A stretch of DNA of 64,000 nt from Sandaracinus amylolyticus. Lineage in GTDB: Bacteria; Myxococcota_A; Polyangia; Polyangiales; Sandaracinaceae. The position numbers and the translations under genes are program-made. The stretch lies in NCBI RefSeq assembly GCF_021631985.1, contig NZ_CP070225.1:3782001-3846000 (forward strand), given 5' to 3'. Of this stretch, positions 32,237 through 40,555 are shown piece after piece (within the stretch, counting starts at the first letter, position 1; every line of letters starts with the position of its first letter). The notes under the pieces are model-generated. The model was not told where the DNA came from, searched no databases, and saw nothing but the letters and a program-made list of their open reading frames with translations.

Positions 32237-33309
32237 TCGCCGCGGAGCTCCGGGTCGAGGGGTTCGACGCGCGCTCGTGGACGAACCTGATCTCGCTCTT
32301 CGCGCCGGGCGTGGTGACGCGCATCCAGCGCGAGCCCTCGCCGAGCGACGCGCCCGAGCTCGACACCAAGGAAGCCGAGGACGATGCACGCAGCGGCACG
32401 CTCGTCGTCGTGATCTCGGAGAGCGGCCGGGTCCGCAAGGCGTTCCACTCGCAGCGCGGGCGCATCCGCGATCTCGCGCAGGCCAGCGCGAGCGAGCTGC
32501 CGATGATCTCGGAGCGCTATCGCGCGCGCCGTGCGCTGTTGATCCGCGAGGGCGCGATCGAGGAGATCGCGGAGCGCGTCGCGGTGCGGCTCGAGCGCGG
32601 CGACGACTACATCGCGCAGTGGCTCGTGGTCGCGCGCACGGTCCGCGAGGTGATCGACGCGGGGATGATCCACGTGTGGCCGCGCCCGCTCGCGGGCGTG
32701 CCGATCCCGACCGCGGGCATGGTGCGGCGCGCGATCGACACGGTGCTGCCCGACGATCGCGCGCTGGTGATGGTGATCTGGAGCGGCAGCACGCCGTGGA
32801 CCGGCGTGGTGCTGCGTCGCCGGCGCGGCGAGATCGATCTCGTCGCGGGGCCCGATCTGATCGCGCGCTGGAGCGGGCCGCTCGGCGGTGACTGGCGGCG
32901 TGATCATCGCTTCGTGAGCGAGGGGATCGCGCGCGCGGTCGCGCCGGTGCACCTCGGGATCTACGGCGAGATCGGATCGCTGCGGAGGCTCTTGCGGAGC
33001 GCGGAGCCGGGCGCGTGGGCGCGCGCGGTCGCGGTGCGCGAGGTCATCGTGAGCCCGACGCCGCCGTACGTCGCGGTGGCGATCGGCGCCGATGCCGCGC
33101 GCGCGGTCGCGCAGCGGACGACGACGTGGCTCGGCGGGATCGACGCGCTCGCGTCGCTGGCGCCCGCGGTGACGTACGTGCGCGGGCGCATCTCGGAGAT
33201 CGCGAGCGTGACGCAGACGCTGGGGTTCGATCCGCTCAAGCTGCTCGCCGGGTCGCTCGCTCGGTCGTCTTCGCCGTCGTCTTCGGACGAAGAAGAGAAC
33301 GAACGGTGA
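32233..33309 (+). CDS. Protein of unknown function
   Basis: The 358-residue product starts at a GTG overlapping the glycosidase stop (GTGA). It has alternating beta and helical stretches: GTLVVVISESGRVRKAFHS, then IDTVLPDDRALVMVIWSGSTPWTGVVLRRRRGEIDLV, and a C-terminal Ser/Glu tail. No motif, signal peptide or membrane segment is recognisable. Coupled translation suggests a link to the glycosidase, but a function cannot be proposed. The coding end is followed at once by the repeat-rich spacer. Confidence 0.7.
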   Translation: MIAAELRVEGFDARSWTNLISLFAPGVVTRIQREPSPSDAPELDTKEAEDDARSGTLVVVISESGRVRKAFHSQRGRIRDLAQASASELPMISERYRARRALLIREGAIEEIAERVAVRLERGDDYIAQWLVVARTVREVIDAGMIHVWPRPLAGVPIPTAGMVRRAIDTVLPDDRALVMVIWSGSTPWTGVVLRRRRGEIDLVAGPDLIARWSGPLGGDWRRDHRFVSEGIARAVAPVHLGIYGEIGSLRRLLRSAEPGAWARAVAVREVIVSPTPPYVAVAIGADAARAVAQRTTTWLGGIDALASLAPAVTYVRGRISEIASVTQTLGFDPLKLLAGSLARSSSPSSSDEEENER

Positions 33310-33321
33310 GGGTTCGGCGGG

Positions 33322-33496
33322 GGCGCGTGGCAGGGGCTCCTCGCTAGGTGCTCGCGACCTGCCTCGCGCGAGCGGCGCGAGCTTCGGGCAGCGGAGTCGT
33401 TCGCGTCTCGCGGTCGCGAGACGCGAACCGTGCACGGACGTGATTGCCGTCGTGCGGCCGTCGCTGCGCGATCGCTCGGAGCCCCTGCCACGCGCC
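33322..33496. repeat. 175-bp element bounded by perfect 19-bp inverted repeats
   Basis: The 5' arm (33322-33340, GGCGCGTGGCAGGGGCTCC) is the exact reverse complement of the 3' arm (33478-33496). Inside lies the 13-bp hairpin at 33400-33427. It begins 13 bp after a stop codon. No transposase is encoded within, so it may be a non-autonomous palindromic element or a large terminator. Confidence 0.7.
33400..33427. repeat. Perfect 13-bp hairpin within the 175-bp element
   Basis: TTCGCGTCTCGCG and its exact complement are separated by GT only, giving a near-perfect 28-bp palindrome at the centre of the larger inverted repeat. Confidence 0.75.
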
Positions 33497-33715
33497 CTGC
33501 TGCACGGCTTCGGCTCGCATGGAGAAGCGCGCGCCCATTCTCGCAGAGAGGGAGAGCGTCTCGTTCGAGTCCCGCGCTGTTCGCGCGGGATTCGCGGGCC
33601 GGCAGCGCGCGCTTCGCGCGCGACTGGAGCCGAATTGGTCTTCGTCGCGTGTGGAATTCGCGGCGCGCCGACGAAAAACACGCGCGCGCGGAGGAAAATC
33701 GGGTCGAAAATCGCG

Positions 33716-33741
33716 AATTCGTCGGGGCTTTTCGACGAATT
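33716..33741. repeat. 9-bp hairpin with AT-rich flanks
   Basis: AATTCGTCG (33716-33724) pairs with CGACGAATT (33733-33741) around the loop GGGCTTTT. It lies in the most AT-rich stretch of the spacer. Confidence 0.5.
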
Positions 33742-33784
33742 TTCGATCCTAGGGGTGGGGGTCGGTTGATCCTAGGGCGTCGGG

Positions 33785-33882
33785 CGGATCGATCGGCCCG
33801 GCGGGTCGGATCGATCGGCCGGCAGGGTCGGATCGATCGAGCGCCGAGGTCGGATCGATCGACCAGCGACGTCGGATCGACC
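33785..33882. repeat. 22-bp iteron-like direct repeats
   Basis: Four contiguous units of exactly 22 bp start at 33785, 33807, 33829 and 33851, and a partial fifth starts at 33873. Each begins CGGATCGATCG (the fifth CGGATCGACCG) and then diverges. Regular two-turn spacing with a conserved core suggests cooperative protein binding on one DNA face, as in plasmid iterons or multi-site operators. Each full core holds two overlapping GATC sites. Confidence 0.75.
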
Positions 33883-33949
33883 GCCCTCACACGCCCGCGT
33901 GTCCCGTTCCGCGTCCCGGCGGGGCGCCGCTCACGTGATAGCGATCCGC

Positions 33950-34963
33950 ATGACCGACGAGCCCCGACCTTCGCCTGATCTGCCGGGCTTCCGATGGAGC
34001 GATGTCGTCGTGCCGCTCGTCGAGCAGCACGGCGGATGGACCGCGCTCGCGAACGCGCTCGTCCAGCGCAGCACCGGGCTCGGCGACGCGCTCACCGTCG
34101 AGAAGGGGCTGCGCCGGCTCGCGCGTCGCGGGCACCGCGAGGGCGGACGCTACGGACGCTGGGTGCTCCGTGCCTTCGGCGCGCCCGCAGAGATCGAGGC
34201 GTGGGCCCGATGGCTGGCGCAGTGGCACTCGCGCTTCACCGATCTGCCGAGCTCGATCCGGCTCGAGCAGCTGCGGCTCTGGGATCGCCCGCCGATCTCC
34301 GAGTCGCGCATCGCGGCGTGGATCCACACCGGCATCGCGTCGGCGCACTTCACCCGAGGAGAGCTCGACGAGTGCCTCCGGCGCCTCGCGATCGCGCGCG
34401 CGATCGCCGCGCGCCACGACCTCGACGCCGACATCGAGATCGCGCTGTTCGAGGGCCGGCTCGCCGGCGATTCCGGCGAGCACGAGCGAGCGCGCGCGCG
34501 GATCGACGATGCCGAGGCGTCGCTCGCGCGACGTGAGATCGGCCGCGCCGATCGACTCGCCTACCGCGCCCGCATCGCCGGCCAGCGCGCGTTCCTGCGG
34601 CTGAGACCGCCCGACGGCGAGCGCCGCGACGTCGAGGCCGCGCGCGCGCTCTACGAGTCGCTCGAGGACGCGCACGACGTGCCGTTCGCCGCGTGCGCCC
34701 GCGCGAACGGCATCGCGTACTGCGCCTTCGAGATGGGCGACCGTGCGCTCGCCGTGCGCGCTGCGCGTCGCGCCGCGGAGCACGCCGCCGATGGCGGGCT
34801 CGTGCGCTTCCGGCTGATGGCGCTCTCGTTCCTCTCGCGCGTGGTCGAGCCGGACGAGGCCGCGGAGATCATCGCGCGCACTCGGCGCATGGCGAAGATG
34901 CTCGACGACGACGAGCTCGTGCGCCGCACCGAGCACGACGCGCTGCGCCGCGCCCGCCGTTAG
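33950..34963 (+). CDS. Helical-repeat protein of unknown function
   Basis: The 337-residue protein is almost wholly alpha-helical with TPR-like spacing (GELDECLRRLAIARAIAARHDLDADIEIALFEGRLAG, then HERARARIDDAEASLARREI). The N-terminal 50 residues (FRWSDVVVPLVEQHGGWTALANALVQRST) look like a small helical DNA-binding-like module but this is not certain. The ATG at 33950 is preferred over upstream in-frame starts (from 33899). The 22-bp repeat array ends 67 bp upstream and could control it. Its 3' end overlaps the convergent kinase gene by 4 bp. Confidence 0.72.
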   Translation: MTDEPRPSPDLPGFRWSDVVVPLVEQHGGWTALANALVQRSTGLGDALTVEKGLRRLARRGHREGGRYGRWVLRAFGAPAEIEAWARWLAQWHSRFTDLPSSIRLEQLRLWDRPPISESRIAAWIHTGIASAHFTRGELDECLRRLAIARAIAARHDLDADIEIALFEGRLAGDSGEHERARARIDDAEASLARREIGRADRLAYRARIAGQRAFLRLRPPDGERRDVEAARALYESLEDAHDVPFAACARANGIAYCAFEMGDRALAVRAARRAAEHAADGGLVRFRLMALSFLSRVVEPDEAAEIIARTRRMAKMLDDDELVRRTEHDALRRARR

Positions 34964-36360
34964 AAGTCGAGCTCGCGGCGGATCGTGGGCTCCGTCGCGT
35001 CGCCGGGATCGGGCTCGCCGGTGCTGCCGGCCGGGCGCCGCGCGCGGCGGCGCGGGCGGCGCGTGCTGCGCTCGGGCGCGGCCTCCTCGGTGGCGTCGCC
35101 CTCGCTCGCTTCTTCGTCGTCGCTCGCGGCCGGCGGCGCGGGCGCTTCGTCCTCGGGGACCGTGCTCGGGACCGCGGTGGAGGGCGCGGCCTCCGCGGCG
35201 TGCACGGCGGCGGTGGCCGGTGGCTCGCCTGCGCGCTCGTCGCTGCCCTGCATCGCGAGCCACATCGCGCCGGCGCCGACGACCACGAGCATCACCACCG
35301 CGATCGGGGTCCACGGCGTGCGCCCCCGCCCCGCGGGCGGCGGCAAGGTCTCGGCGAGCGTCTCGCCGCTGCGCGTGACCCCGCTCGCGGCGACCGTCGC
35401 GACCGCCCTCGCCTGCAGCCCGCTCACCCGCGAGTCGCGCGGCACCGCCGAGCTGCGGCCGGTCACGTCGGGACCGCGGCCCACCGCGTCGAGCAGCGCG
35501 CGACGCATCTCGCGCGCCGAGTCGTACCGCGCCTCGGGCATCGGCGACATCGCGCGCGCGACCACCTCGCAGATGTCGGGCACGTCGGGGCGCATCGAGA
35601 TCAGCGGCGCCGGCGTGCCGTGCGCGACGAGCTCCACGACCTTCTGGGGATCGGGATCCTCGAAGGGCAGCACGCCCGAGAGCATCTCGTAGAGCACCAC
35701 GCCGACCGCGTAGAGATCGGAGCGCGCGTCGAGCGGCTCTCCGAACGCCTGCTCCGGCGACATGTACTCGGGCGTGCCGACCACCACGCGATCCGACTCG
35801 GTCGCGACCTCGTCGGCGCCCTGCGAGATCCCGAAGTCGAGCAGGCGCGCGAAGATGCCGTCGACCTCGTCGTGCGTGAGGAAGACGTTCCCGGGCTTCA
35901 GATCGCGATGCACGATCCCGGCGCGGTGCACCGCGTCGAGCCCGCTGAGGAGCTGCGCCGCGATCTCGATGACCTCGTCGACCGGCACCGGCCCACGACC
36001 GAGGCGCTGATCGAGGGTCTCGCCCTCGAGCAGCTCCATGACCATGTAGGGCTCGCCGTTGCGGCTCGTGCCGAAGTCGATGATGTCGACGACGTGCCGG
36101 TGCCGCACCGACGCCGCGACCTTGGCCTCGCGCAAGAAGCGCTCGTTGCGCTCCTCCGGCGTCGCGCCCCACGCGTCGACGAACTTCACCGCGACCGGGC
36201 GGTTCAGCGTGACGTGCGTCGCGCGCCAGACGCGCGCCATCCCGCCGCGCGCGATCGCCTCGTCGAGCCGGTATTTGCCGCCGAGAACGACCCCGGGGAT
36301 GCCGACCGGTGCGCGCTCGACCTCGTTCGGTCGAATCGCGTGGATCGTGGATCGCGTCAC
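34960..36360 (-). CDS. Membrane-anchored Ser/Thr protein kinase
   Basis: This 466-residue Hanks-type kinase has the ATP-binding Lys K59 (VAVKFVD), catalytic loop HRDLKPGN with D153, DFG at 175-177 and activation-segment block GTPEYMSPEQ. A juxtamembrane region leads to one membrane helix at about 349-372 (WTPIAVVMLVVVGAGAMWLAM) and an acidic/Arg-rich extracytoplasmic tail without a recognisable sensor. Its ATG overlaps the stop of the FHA gene (ATGA), so the phosphothreonine reader and the kinase are made together. Confidence 0.93.
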   Translation of the reverse strand: MTRSTIHAIRPNEVERAPVGIPGVVLGGKYRLDEAIARGGMARVWRATHVTLNRPVAVKFVDAWGATPEERNERFLREAKVAASVRHRHVVDIIDFGTSRNGEPYMVMELLEGETLDQRLGRGPVPVDEVIEIAAQLLSGLDAVHRAGIVHRDLKPGNVFLTHDEVDGIFARLLDFGISQGADEVATESDRVVVGTPEYMSPEQAFGEPLDARSDLYAVGVVLYEMLSGVLPFEDPDPQKVVELVAHGTPAPLISMRPDVPDICEVVARAMSPMPEARYDSAREMRRALLDAVGRGPDVTGRSSAVPRDSRVSGLQARAVATVAASGVTRSGETLAETLPPPAGRGRTPWTPIAVVMLVVVGAGAMWLAMQGSDERAGEPPATAAVHAAEAAPSTAVPSTVPEDEAPAPPAASDDEEASEGDATEEAAPERSTRRPRRRARRPAGSTGEPDPGDATEPTIRRELDF

Positions 36361-37148
36361 GCGCTGCCCTTGCCCACGCGGCGCGTCAGCGCGCCGATGC
36401 GACGAAGGCGGACGTGCTCCTGCGGCGAGAGCGTCGCGCCACGCGCGTGCATCGCCGCGAGGTACGTCTCGAGCGCTTGCGAGGTCGCGCCCGCGAGGTA
36501 CGGCAGCGCGTTCTGGATCGCATCGATGCTCGCGCCGTCGATCACCAGGCGGCGCCCGGTGTGGATCTGGAAGACGCGGTCGAAGAAGCGCATCTCGCCG
36601 GTGCGCTCCGAGAGCGCGAGCAGCAGCTCGACCACCCGCGCGAGCTCGCCTGGCATCAGCGCCTCGGAGGGGTCCGCGTAGCGCGCGACCACCGCGTCCA
36701 TCGCGACCGTCGCGCCCTCGAGGTCGTCGTCCGCGAGCGCCTGCGCGATGGTGTCGAGCGGCGTGACGATCGCCCGCTGCGCGCGCGGCGTGGGCCGGGT
36801 CGCGGCGGCCGTGCGCATCGAGCCGCGGGTCGTCGGGGCGTTGCTGCGATGCTCTCTACGCTGGTCGACCACCAGGAACACGTGCGCGCCGATCTGCACG
36901 CGATCTCGATGGCCGAGCGCCCTGACACCCTTCACTGGCACGTCGTTCACGCGGACGCCGTTCAGGCTCTCGAGATCGACGATCTCGAGCTCGTCGTCAC
37001 CGTGAGAGCGGAACGCCGCGTGACGGCGCGAGACCAGACGATCGTCGAGCGCCACGTCGGCGACGGTCGCATCACGTCCCACCACCAGCTCTCCCGCCTC
37101 GGGCAGCGCGATCTCACGATCCTGCAGTCGCAGCCGGAATCGAGCCAT
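36357..37148 (-). CDS. FHA-domain protein
   Basis: The 263-residue protein has an N-terminal forkhead-associated domain (about 1-90) with the phosphothreonine-binding signature: VVGRD, LVSRRHAAFRSH, and ESLNGVRVND. After a basic linker (about 95-125) the C-terminal half is helical (ALADDDLEGATVAMDAVVARY to the end) and may be a scaffold. It is the first gene of an FHA-kinase operon and is likely a substrate or reader of the kinase. The ATG was chosen at the start of the FHA fold. Confidence 0.9.
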   Translation of the reverse strand: MARFRLRLQDREIALPEAGELVVGRDATVADVALDDRLVSRRHAAFRSHGDDELEIVDLESLNGVRVNDVPVKGVRALGHRDRVQIGAHVFLVVDQRREHRSNAPTTRGSMRTAAATRPTPRAQRAIVTPLDTIAQALADDDLEGATVAMDAVVARYADPSEALMPGELARVVELLLALSERTGEMRFFDRVFQIHTGRRLVIDGASIDAIQNALPYLAGATSQALETYLAAMHARGATLSPQEHVRLRRIGALTRRVGKGSA

Positions 37149-37192
37149 GACGCGGTCTTGCAATCTAATCGCAACCGGCGAAGATCGAAAGC

Positions 37193-38023
37193 GTGGTGAC
37201 ACCCCGTTGGGCACGCCTCGGTCTGGGAGGCGTGTGGCTGGCGGTCGCGCTCGCGATCGCGGTCCCTCGATCGAGCGCATCCGCGCAGGACGCCTCGGTG
37301 CGAGACACGGCCGCGGCGAGAGCGCTCTTCCAGGAAGGCGTGGCGTGCGCGGACCGCAGCGACTGGAGCTGCGCCGCGGATCGTTTCGCCCGCGCGCACG
37401 AGCTGCGGGCGTCCGCGGTCATCGCGTACAACCTCGGGCACGCGCTCGTGGAGTCGGGGCGGCTGGTCGAGGGCACCGAGATCCTGCGCCGGCTGGTGCG
37501 CGACGAGAGCGTGGCCGCGAACGTGCGCGCCGATGCGTCGCGCGTGATCCGCGACGCGGAGCCGCGCATCGGCAGGCTCGCGGTGCACCTTCGCGGGCCG
37601 CACGACGACGTGTCGGTCGCGCTCGGCACGCACGAGCTCGCGTCGTCGCTGCTCGGCACCGCGGCCCCGGTGGATCCCGGCGAGCACGTGCTCGAGGCGC
37701 GGCGCGACGGCGAGATCGTCGCGAGCGCGCGCGTGCACATCGAGCCGGGCGGCAGCGAGGAGATCGAGCTCGAGATCCCGGCGCGACCGGAGCGTCCGGC
37801 GGCGAGCGCGATCGGGCCCGAGGCCGCGGCGCGGACCGCGCTGGATCCGACGAGCCCGCCCGACGTGGAGAGCAGCGACGAGGGCACGTGGATCGCGCTC
37901 GGCGTCACCGGCGGCGTGCTCGTCGTGGCCGCGGCGGTGGTGGTCGCGGTGGTGCTCGCGGCGCCGGCGCAGGAGCCCGCGCCGTTCGACGGAACGCTGG
38001 GCTGGGTGGAGATCGGACGATGA
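37193..38023 (+). CDS. Secreted TPR protein with C-terminal membrane segment
   Basis: The 276-residue product has a signal peptide (cleavage likely after SSASAQ, near residue 32), a TPR-like pair (ALFQEGVACADRSDWSCAADRFARAHELRASAVIAYNLGHALV), and a beta region with PEGA-like character (VDPGEHVLEARRDGEIVASARVHIEPG). A membrane helix near 232-258 (VTGGVLVVAAAVVVAVVLAA) follows. Tandem GTG codons open the frame (37193, 37196). The stop overlaps the ATG of the cysteine-repeat lipoprotein (ATGA), so the two are made as a pair. It is divergent from the FHA-kinase operon across 44 bp. Confidence 0.8.
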   Translation: MVTPRWARLGLGGVWLAVALAIAVPRSSASAQDASVRDTAAARALFQEGVACADRSDWSCAADRFARAHELRASAVIAYNLGHALVESGRLVEGTEILRRLVRDESVAANVRADASRVIRDAEPRIGRLAVHLRGPHDDVSVALGTHELASSLLGTAAPVDPGEHVLEARRDGEIVASARVHIEPGGSEEIELEIPARPERPAASAIGPEAAARTALDPTSPPDVESSDEGTWIALGVTGGVLVVAAAVVVAVVLAAPAQEPAPFDGTLGWVEIGR

Positions 38024-40518
38024 CGCGCGCGCTCCGGCTCGCGACCGCGGCGCTCGCCGCGACCGCGCTCGTCGCGTGCAACGAGCGACCGCTGACGCAG
38101 CTGATCGTCGTCACCGACACCGATCTCGCGATCCCCGCGGAGGCGACCGCGATCGAGATCGAGGTGACCGCGCCCGACGGCACGATGCAGCGGGTCGCGG
38201 GGGATCTCTCGGGCGACGCGGCGATCACGATCCCGGCGACGCTCGGCGTGGTGCATCGCGGGGGCGCGCTCGGTCCGGTCGAGATCACCGCGCGGGCGCT
38301 GCACGAGAGCACCGCGATCGTCGAGCGGCGGGCGCGCGCGTTCATGGTCACGGGGCACACCCTCGTGCTCACGCTGCACCTCGAGCGCGGGTGCGCGGGC
38401 GTGGCCTGCGCGGGCGACACGACGTGCGAGCACGGCACGTGTCGCGCGGTGCTCGTCGACGCGACGGAGCTGCAGGACTACGACGGAACGATCCCGCGGC
38501 TCGCGCACGACGGCAGCGTCGGCGACGGCTGTCTGGGCGTCGAGCTGTGCAACGGCGTCGACGACGACTGCGACGATCGCATCGACGAAGGGATCGATCT
38601 GCAGACCAACGCGATGCACTGCGGTGCGTGCGATCGGCGGTGCCCGGCGTTCGGCAACTCGACGCCCGCGTGCATCGACGGCGAGTGCGGCGTCGCGTGC
38701 AGCGAGGGCTTCGGCGACTGCGACCTCGAGGTGCGCACGGGCTGCGAGACGCCGCTCGACTCGCTGACGATGTGCGGTGAGTGCGGGCGCGAGTGCGCGG
38801 TCGAGCACGGCACGCCCGACTGCTTCGGCACGGTGTGCGCGGTGCAGTCGTGCGCGCCGGGGTTCCGCGACTGCGACGATCGCGTGGAGAACGGGTGCGA
38901 GCAGCGCCTCGACGATCTCGTGCACTGCGGCGCGTGCGGCGTGCACTGCGAGCCCGCGAACGCCGCGCCGAGCTGCGCCGGCGGCACCTGCGGCTTCGTC
39001 GCGTGCGAGCCCGGGTTCGCGAGCTGCGACGGACTGGCGGGGAACGGGTGCGAGGTGCCGATCGACACCGTGACCGACTGCGGCGCGTGCGACGTGGAGT
39101 GCCCGACGCCGGCGAACGGGAGCCCGGCGTGCATCGGGGGTCGCTGCGCGATCGGCGCGTGCGAGACCGGCTGGGGCGACTGCAACGGCATGGTGAGCGA
39201 CGGCTGCGAGACCCGGCTCGACACGCTCGCGGACTGCGGCACGTGCGGGCGCGCGTGCGCGCTGCTCCACGCGAGCGAGACGTGCAGCGCCGGGACGTGC
39301 GAGGTCGTCGCGTGCGATGGGGGCTGGGGCGACTGCGACGCGGCCACGCCGGGGTGCGAGACCAGCCTCGAGACGGCGAGCCACTGCGGAACGTGCGACG
39401 TGTCGTGCGTCGCGCCGGCGCCGCTCTGCAGCGAGGTCGGCGGCGTGCGCGCGTGCCGCAGCGCGTGTGGCGCGGGCGAGACGCTCTGCGGGACCGAGTG
39501 CGCGGATCTCGGGACGAGCCTCGATCACTGCGGCGGGTGCGATCAGCCGTGCGCGCCGGCCCACGCGACCGCGCAGTGCGCGACCGGCGCGTGCAGCATC
39601 GCGGCCTGCGATCCCGGGTGGGACGACTGCGACGGCCGCGCGGACAACGGGTGCGAGACGCCGCTCGACACGCTGACCGACTGCGGCGGCTGCGACGTGG
39701 GCTGCGATCTGCCGGGCGCGAACGAGACGTGCGCGGGCGGGCGCTGCGCGATCGCGACGTGCGAGCCCGGCACCGCCGACTGCGACGGCACCACGAGCAC
39801 CGGCTGCGAGACGCCGCTCGACACGCTGACCGACTGCGGCGGCTGCGGGGTCGCGTGCGCGCTCGCGAACGCCGCGGAGTCGTGCGCGAGCGGCACCTGC
39901 ACGCTCGGCGCGTGCGAGCCCGGATGGGGCGACTGCAACGGCATGGCGAGCGACGGGTGCGAGACCCCGCTCGACACGCTGACGAGCTGCGGCGCGTGCG
40001 GCATCGGGTGCGATCTCCCGCACGCGAGCGACGCCTGCACCGGCGGGACGTGCACGATGGTCGCGTGCGATCCCGAGTGGGGCGACTGCGACGCGGCGAT
40101 GCCGGGATGCGAGCAGAGCCTGCGCACGCTCACGAGCTGCGGCGCGTGCAACGCGGCGTGCGGGCCCTTCCCCAACGCGACCGCGACGTGCGCGAGCGGC
40201 ACCTGCGAGATGGCGTGCAACGCGCTCTTCGGCGACTGCAGCGCGGCGATGCCCGGATGCGAGACGCGGCTCGACTCGCTGACCAGCTGCGGCGCGTGCG
40301 GGGCGCGCTGCACCGTGGGCCCCGACGCGACGGCGACGTGCAGCACGGGGACCTGCGCGATCGCGACCTGCACGCGCGCCGATCGGCGCGACTGCAACGG
40401 GCGCATCGACGACGGATGCGAGACGCGGATCCTCGACGACGAGAACCACTGCGGCGCGTGCGGCACGCGCTGCGGACCTCGCGAGCGCTGCCGCATGGGG
40501 CGCTGCGTGCGGGACTGA
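38020..40518 (+). CDS. Large cysteine-repeat surface lipoprotein (MopE-like)
   Basis: The 832-residue protein has lipobox LVAC20, a beta domain (about 25-150), then the MopE-type acidic motif CNGVDDDCDDRIDEG near residue 185. Twelve full units and one partial unit of 48-54 residues follow from residue 201 to the end. A typical unit has eight cysteines (CGGCDVGC, then C, C, C, DC, GC) and the recurring end GCETPLDTLTDCGGC. The repeats should form disulfide-stabilised modules along a rod outside the cell. MopE-type motifs bind metal in some relatives; that is family knowledge, not shown here. Confidence 0.88.
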   Translation: MTRALRLATAALAATALVACNERPLTQLIVVTDTDLAIPAEATAIEIEVTAPDGTMQRVAGDLSGDAAITIPATLGVVHRGGALGPVEITARALHESTAIVERRARAFMVTGHTLVLTLHLERGCAGVACAGDTTCEHGTCRAVLVDATELQDYDGTIPRLAHDGSVGDGCLGVELCNGVDDDCDDRIDEGIDLQTNAMHCGACDRRCPAFGNSTPACIDGECGVACSEGFGDCDLEVRTGCETPLDSLTMCGECGRECAVEHGTPDCFGTVCAVQSCAPGFRDCDDRVENGCEQRLDDLVHCGACGVHCEPANAAPSCAGGTCGFVACEPGFASCDGLAGNGCEVPIDTVTDCGACDVECPTPANGSPACIGGRCAIGACETGWGDCNGMVSDGCETRLDTLADCGTCGRACALLHASETCSAGTCEVVACDGGWGDCDAATPGCETSLETASHCGTCDVSCVAPAPLCSEVGGVRACRSACGAGETLCGTECADLGTSLDHCGGCDQPCAPAHATAQCATGACSIAACDPGWDDCDGRADNGCETPLDTLTDCGGCDVGCDLPGANETCAGGRCAIATCEPGTADCDGTTSTGCETPLDTLTDCGGCGVACALANAAESCASGTCTLGACEPGWGDCNGMASDGCETPLDTLTSCGACGIGCDLPHASDACTGGTCTMVACDPEWGDCDAAMPGCEQSLRTLTSCGACNAACGPFPNATATCASGTCEMACNALFGDCSAAMPGCETRLDSLTSCGACGARCTVGPDATATCSTGTCAIATCTRADRRDCNGRIDDGCETRILDDENHCGACGTRCGPRERCRMGRCVRD
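38620..40515 (+). repeat. Tandem coding repeats of about 150 bp
   Basis: Twelve and a half imperfect tandem copies encode the cysteine modules of the surface lipoprotein. Neighbouring units in the second half (about 39530-40140) are the most alike, pointing to local duplication. Confidence 0.8.
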
Positions 40519-40546
40519 CGATCGTTCGGCGGGGCCGAACGATCGT
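40518..40546. terminator. Bidirectional hairpin between convergent genes
   Basis: A perfect 13-bp stem (40518-40530 with 40534-40546) around a GGG loop begins at the stop codon of the cysteine-repeat gene and ends 10 bp before the stop of the convergent lipoprotein gene. Confidence 0.6.
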
Positions 40547-40555
40547 CTCCGTCGT

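Larger units (their letters stand above)
33310..33949. other. 640-bp non-coding region with dense repeats
   Basis: This is the longest gene-free stretch in the window. It holds a 175-bp inverted repeat, an internal 13-bp hairpin, a relatively AT-rich patch (about 33680-33750) with a 9-bp hairpin, two GATCCTAGGG copies 23 bp apart (33745 and 33768), and a 22-bp direct-repeat array ending 67 bp before the next gene. Short open frames here lack coding character. It could be a control region, a replication or partition-like site, or a remnant of a palindromic element. Confidence 0.7.

Noticed and set aside
33785-33882. CRISPR array
   Set aside because: Units are contiguous 22-bp direct repeats without spacers, and no cas genes are present.
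33310-33949. Chromosomal replication origin
   Set aside because: Iterons and an AT-richer patch are suggestive, but there is no dnaA, dnaN or gyrB nearby and no run of DnaA boxes.
33499-33978. Short coding frames in the 640-bp spacer
   Set aside because: They are Arg-rich, have no ribosome sites and cross the inverted and direct repeats, so they are not supported as genes.
37165-40449. A 1094-codon minus-strand frame opposite the TPR and cysteine-repeat genes
   Set aside because: It is the antisense image of the repeats. The plus-strand product has a signal peptide, lipobox and regular cysteine modules.
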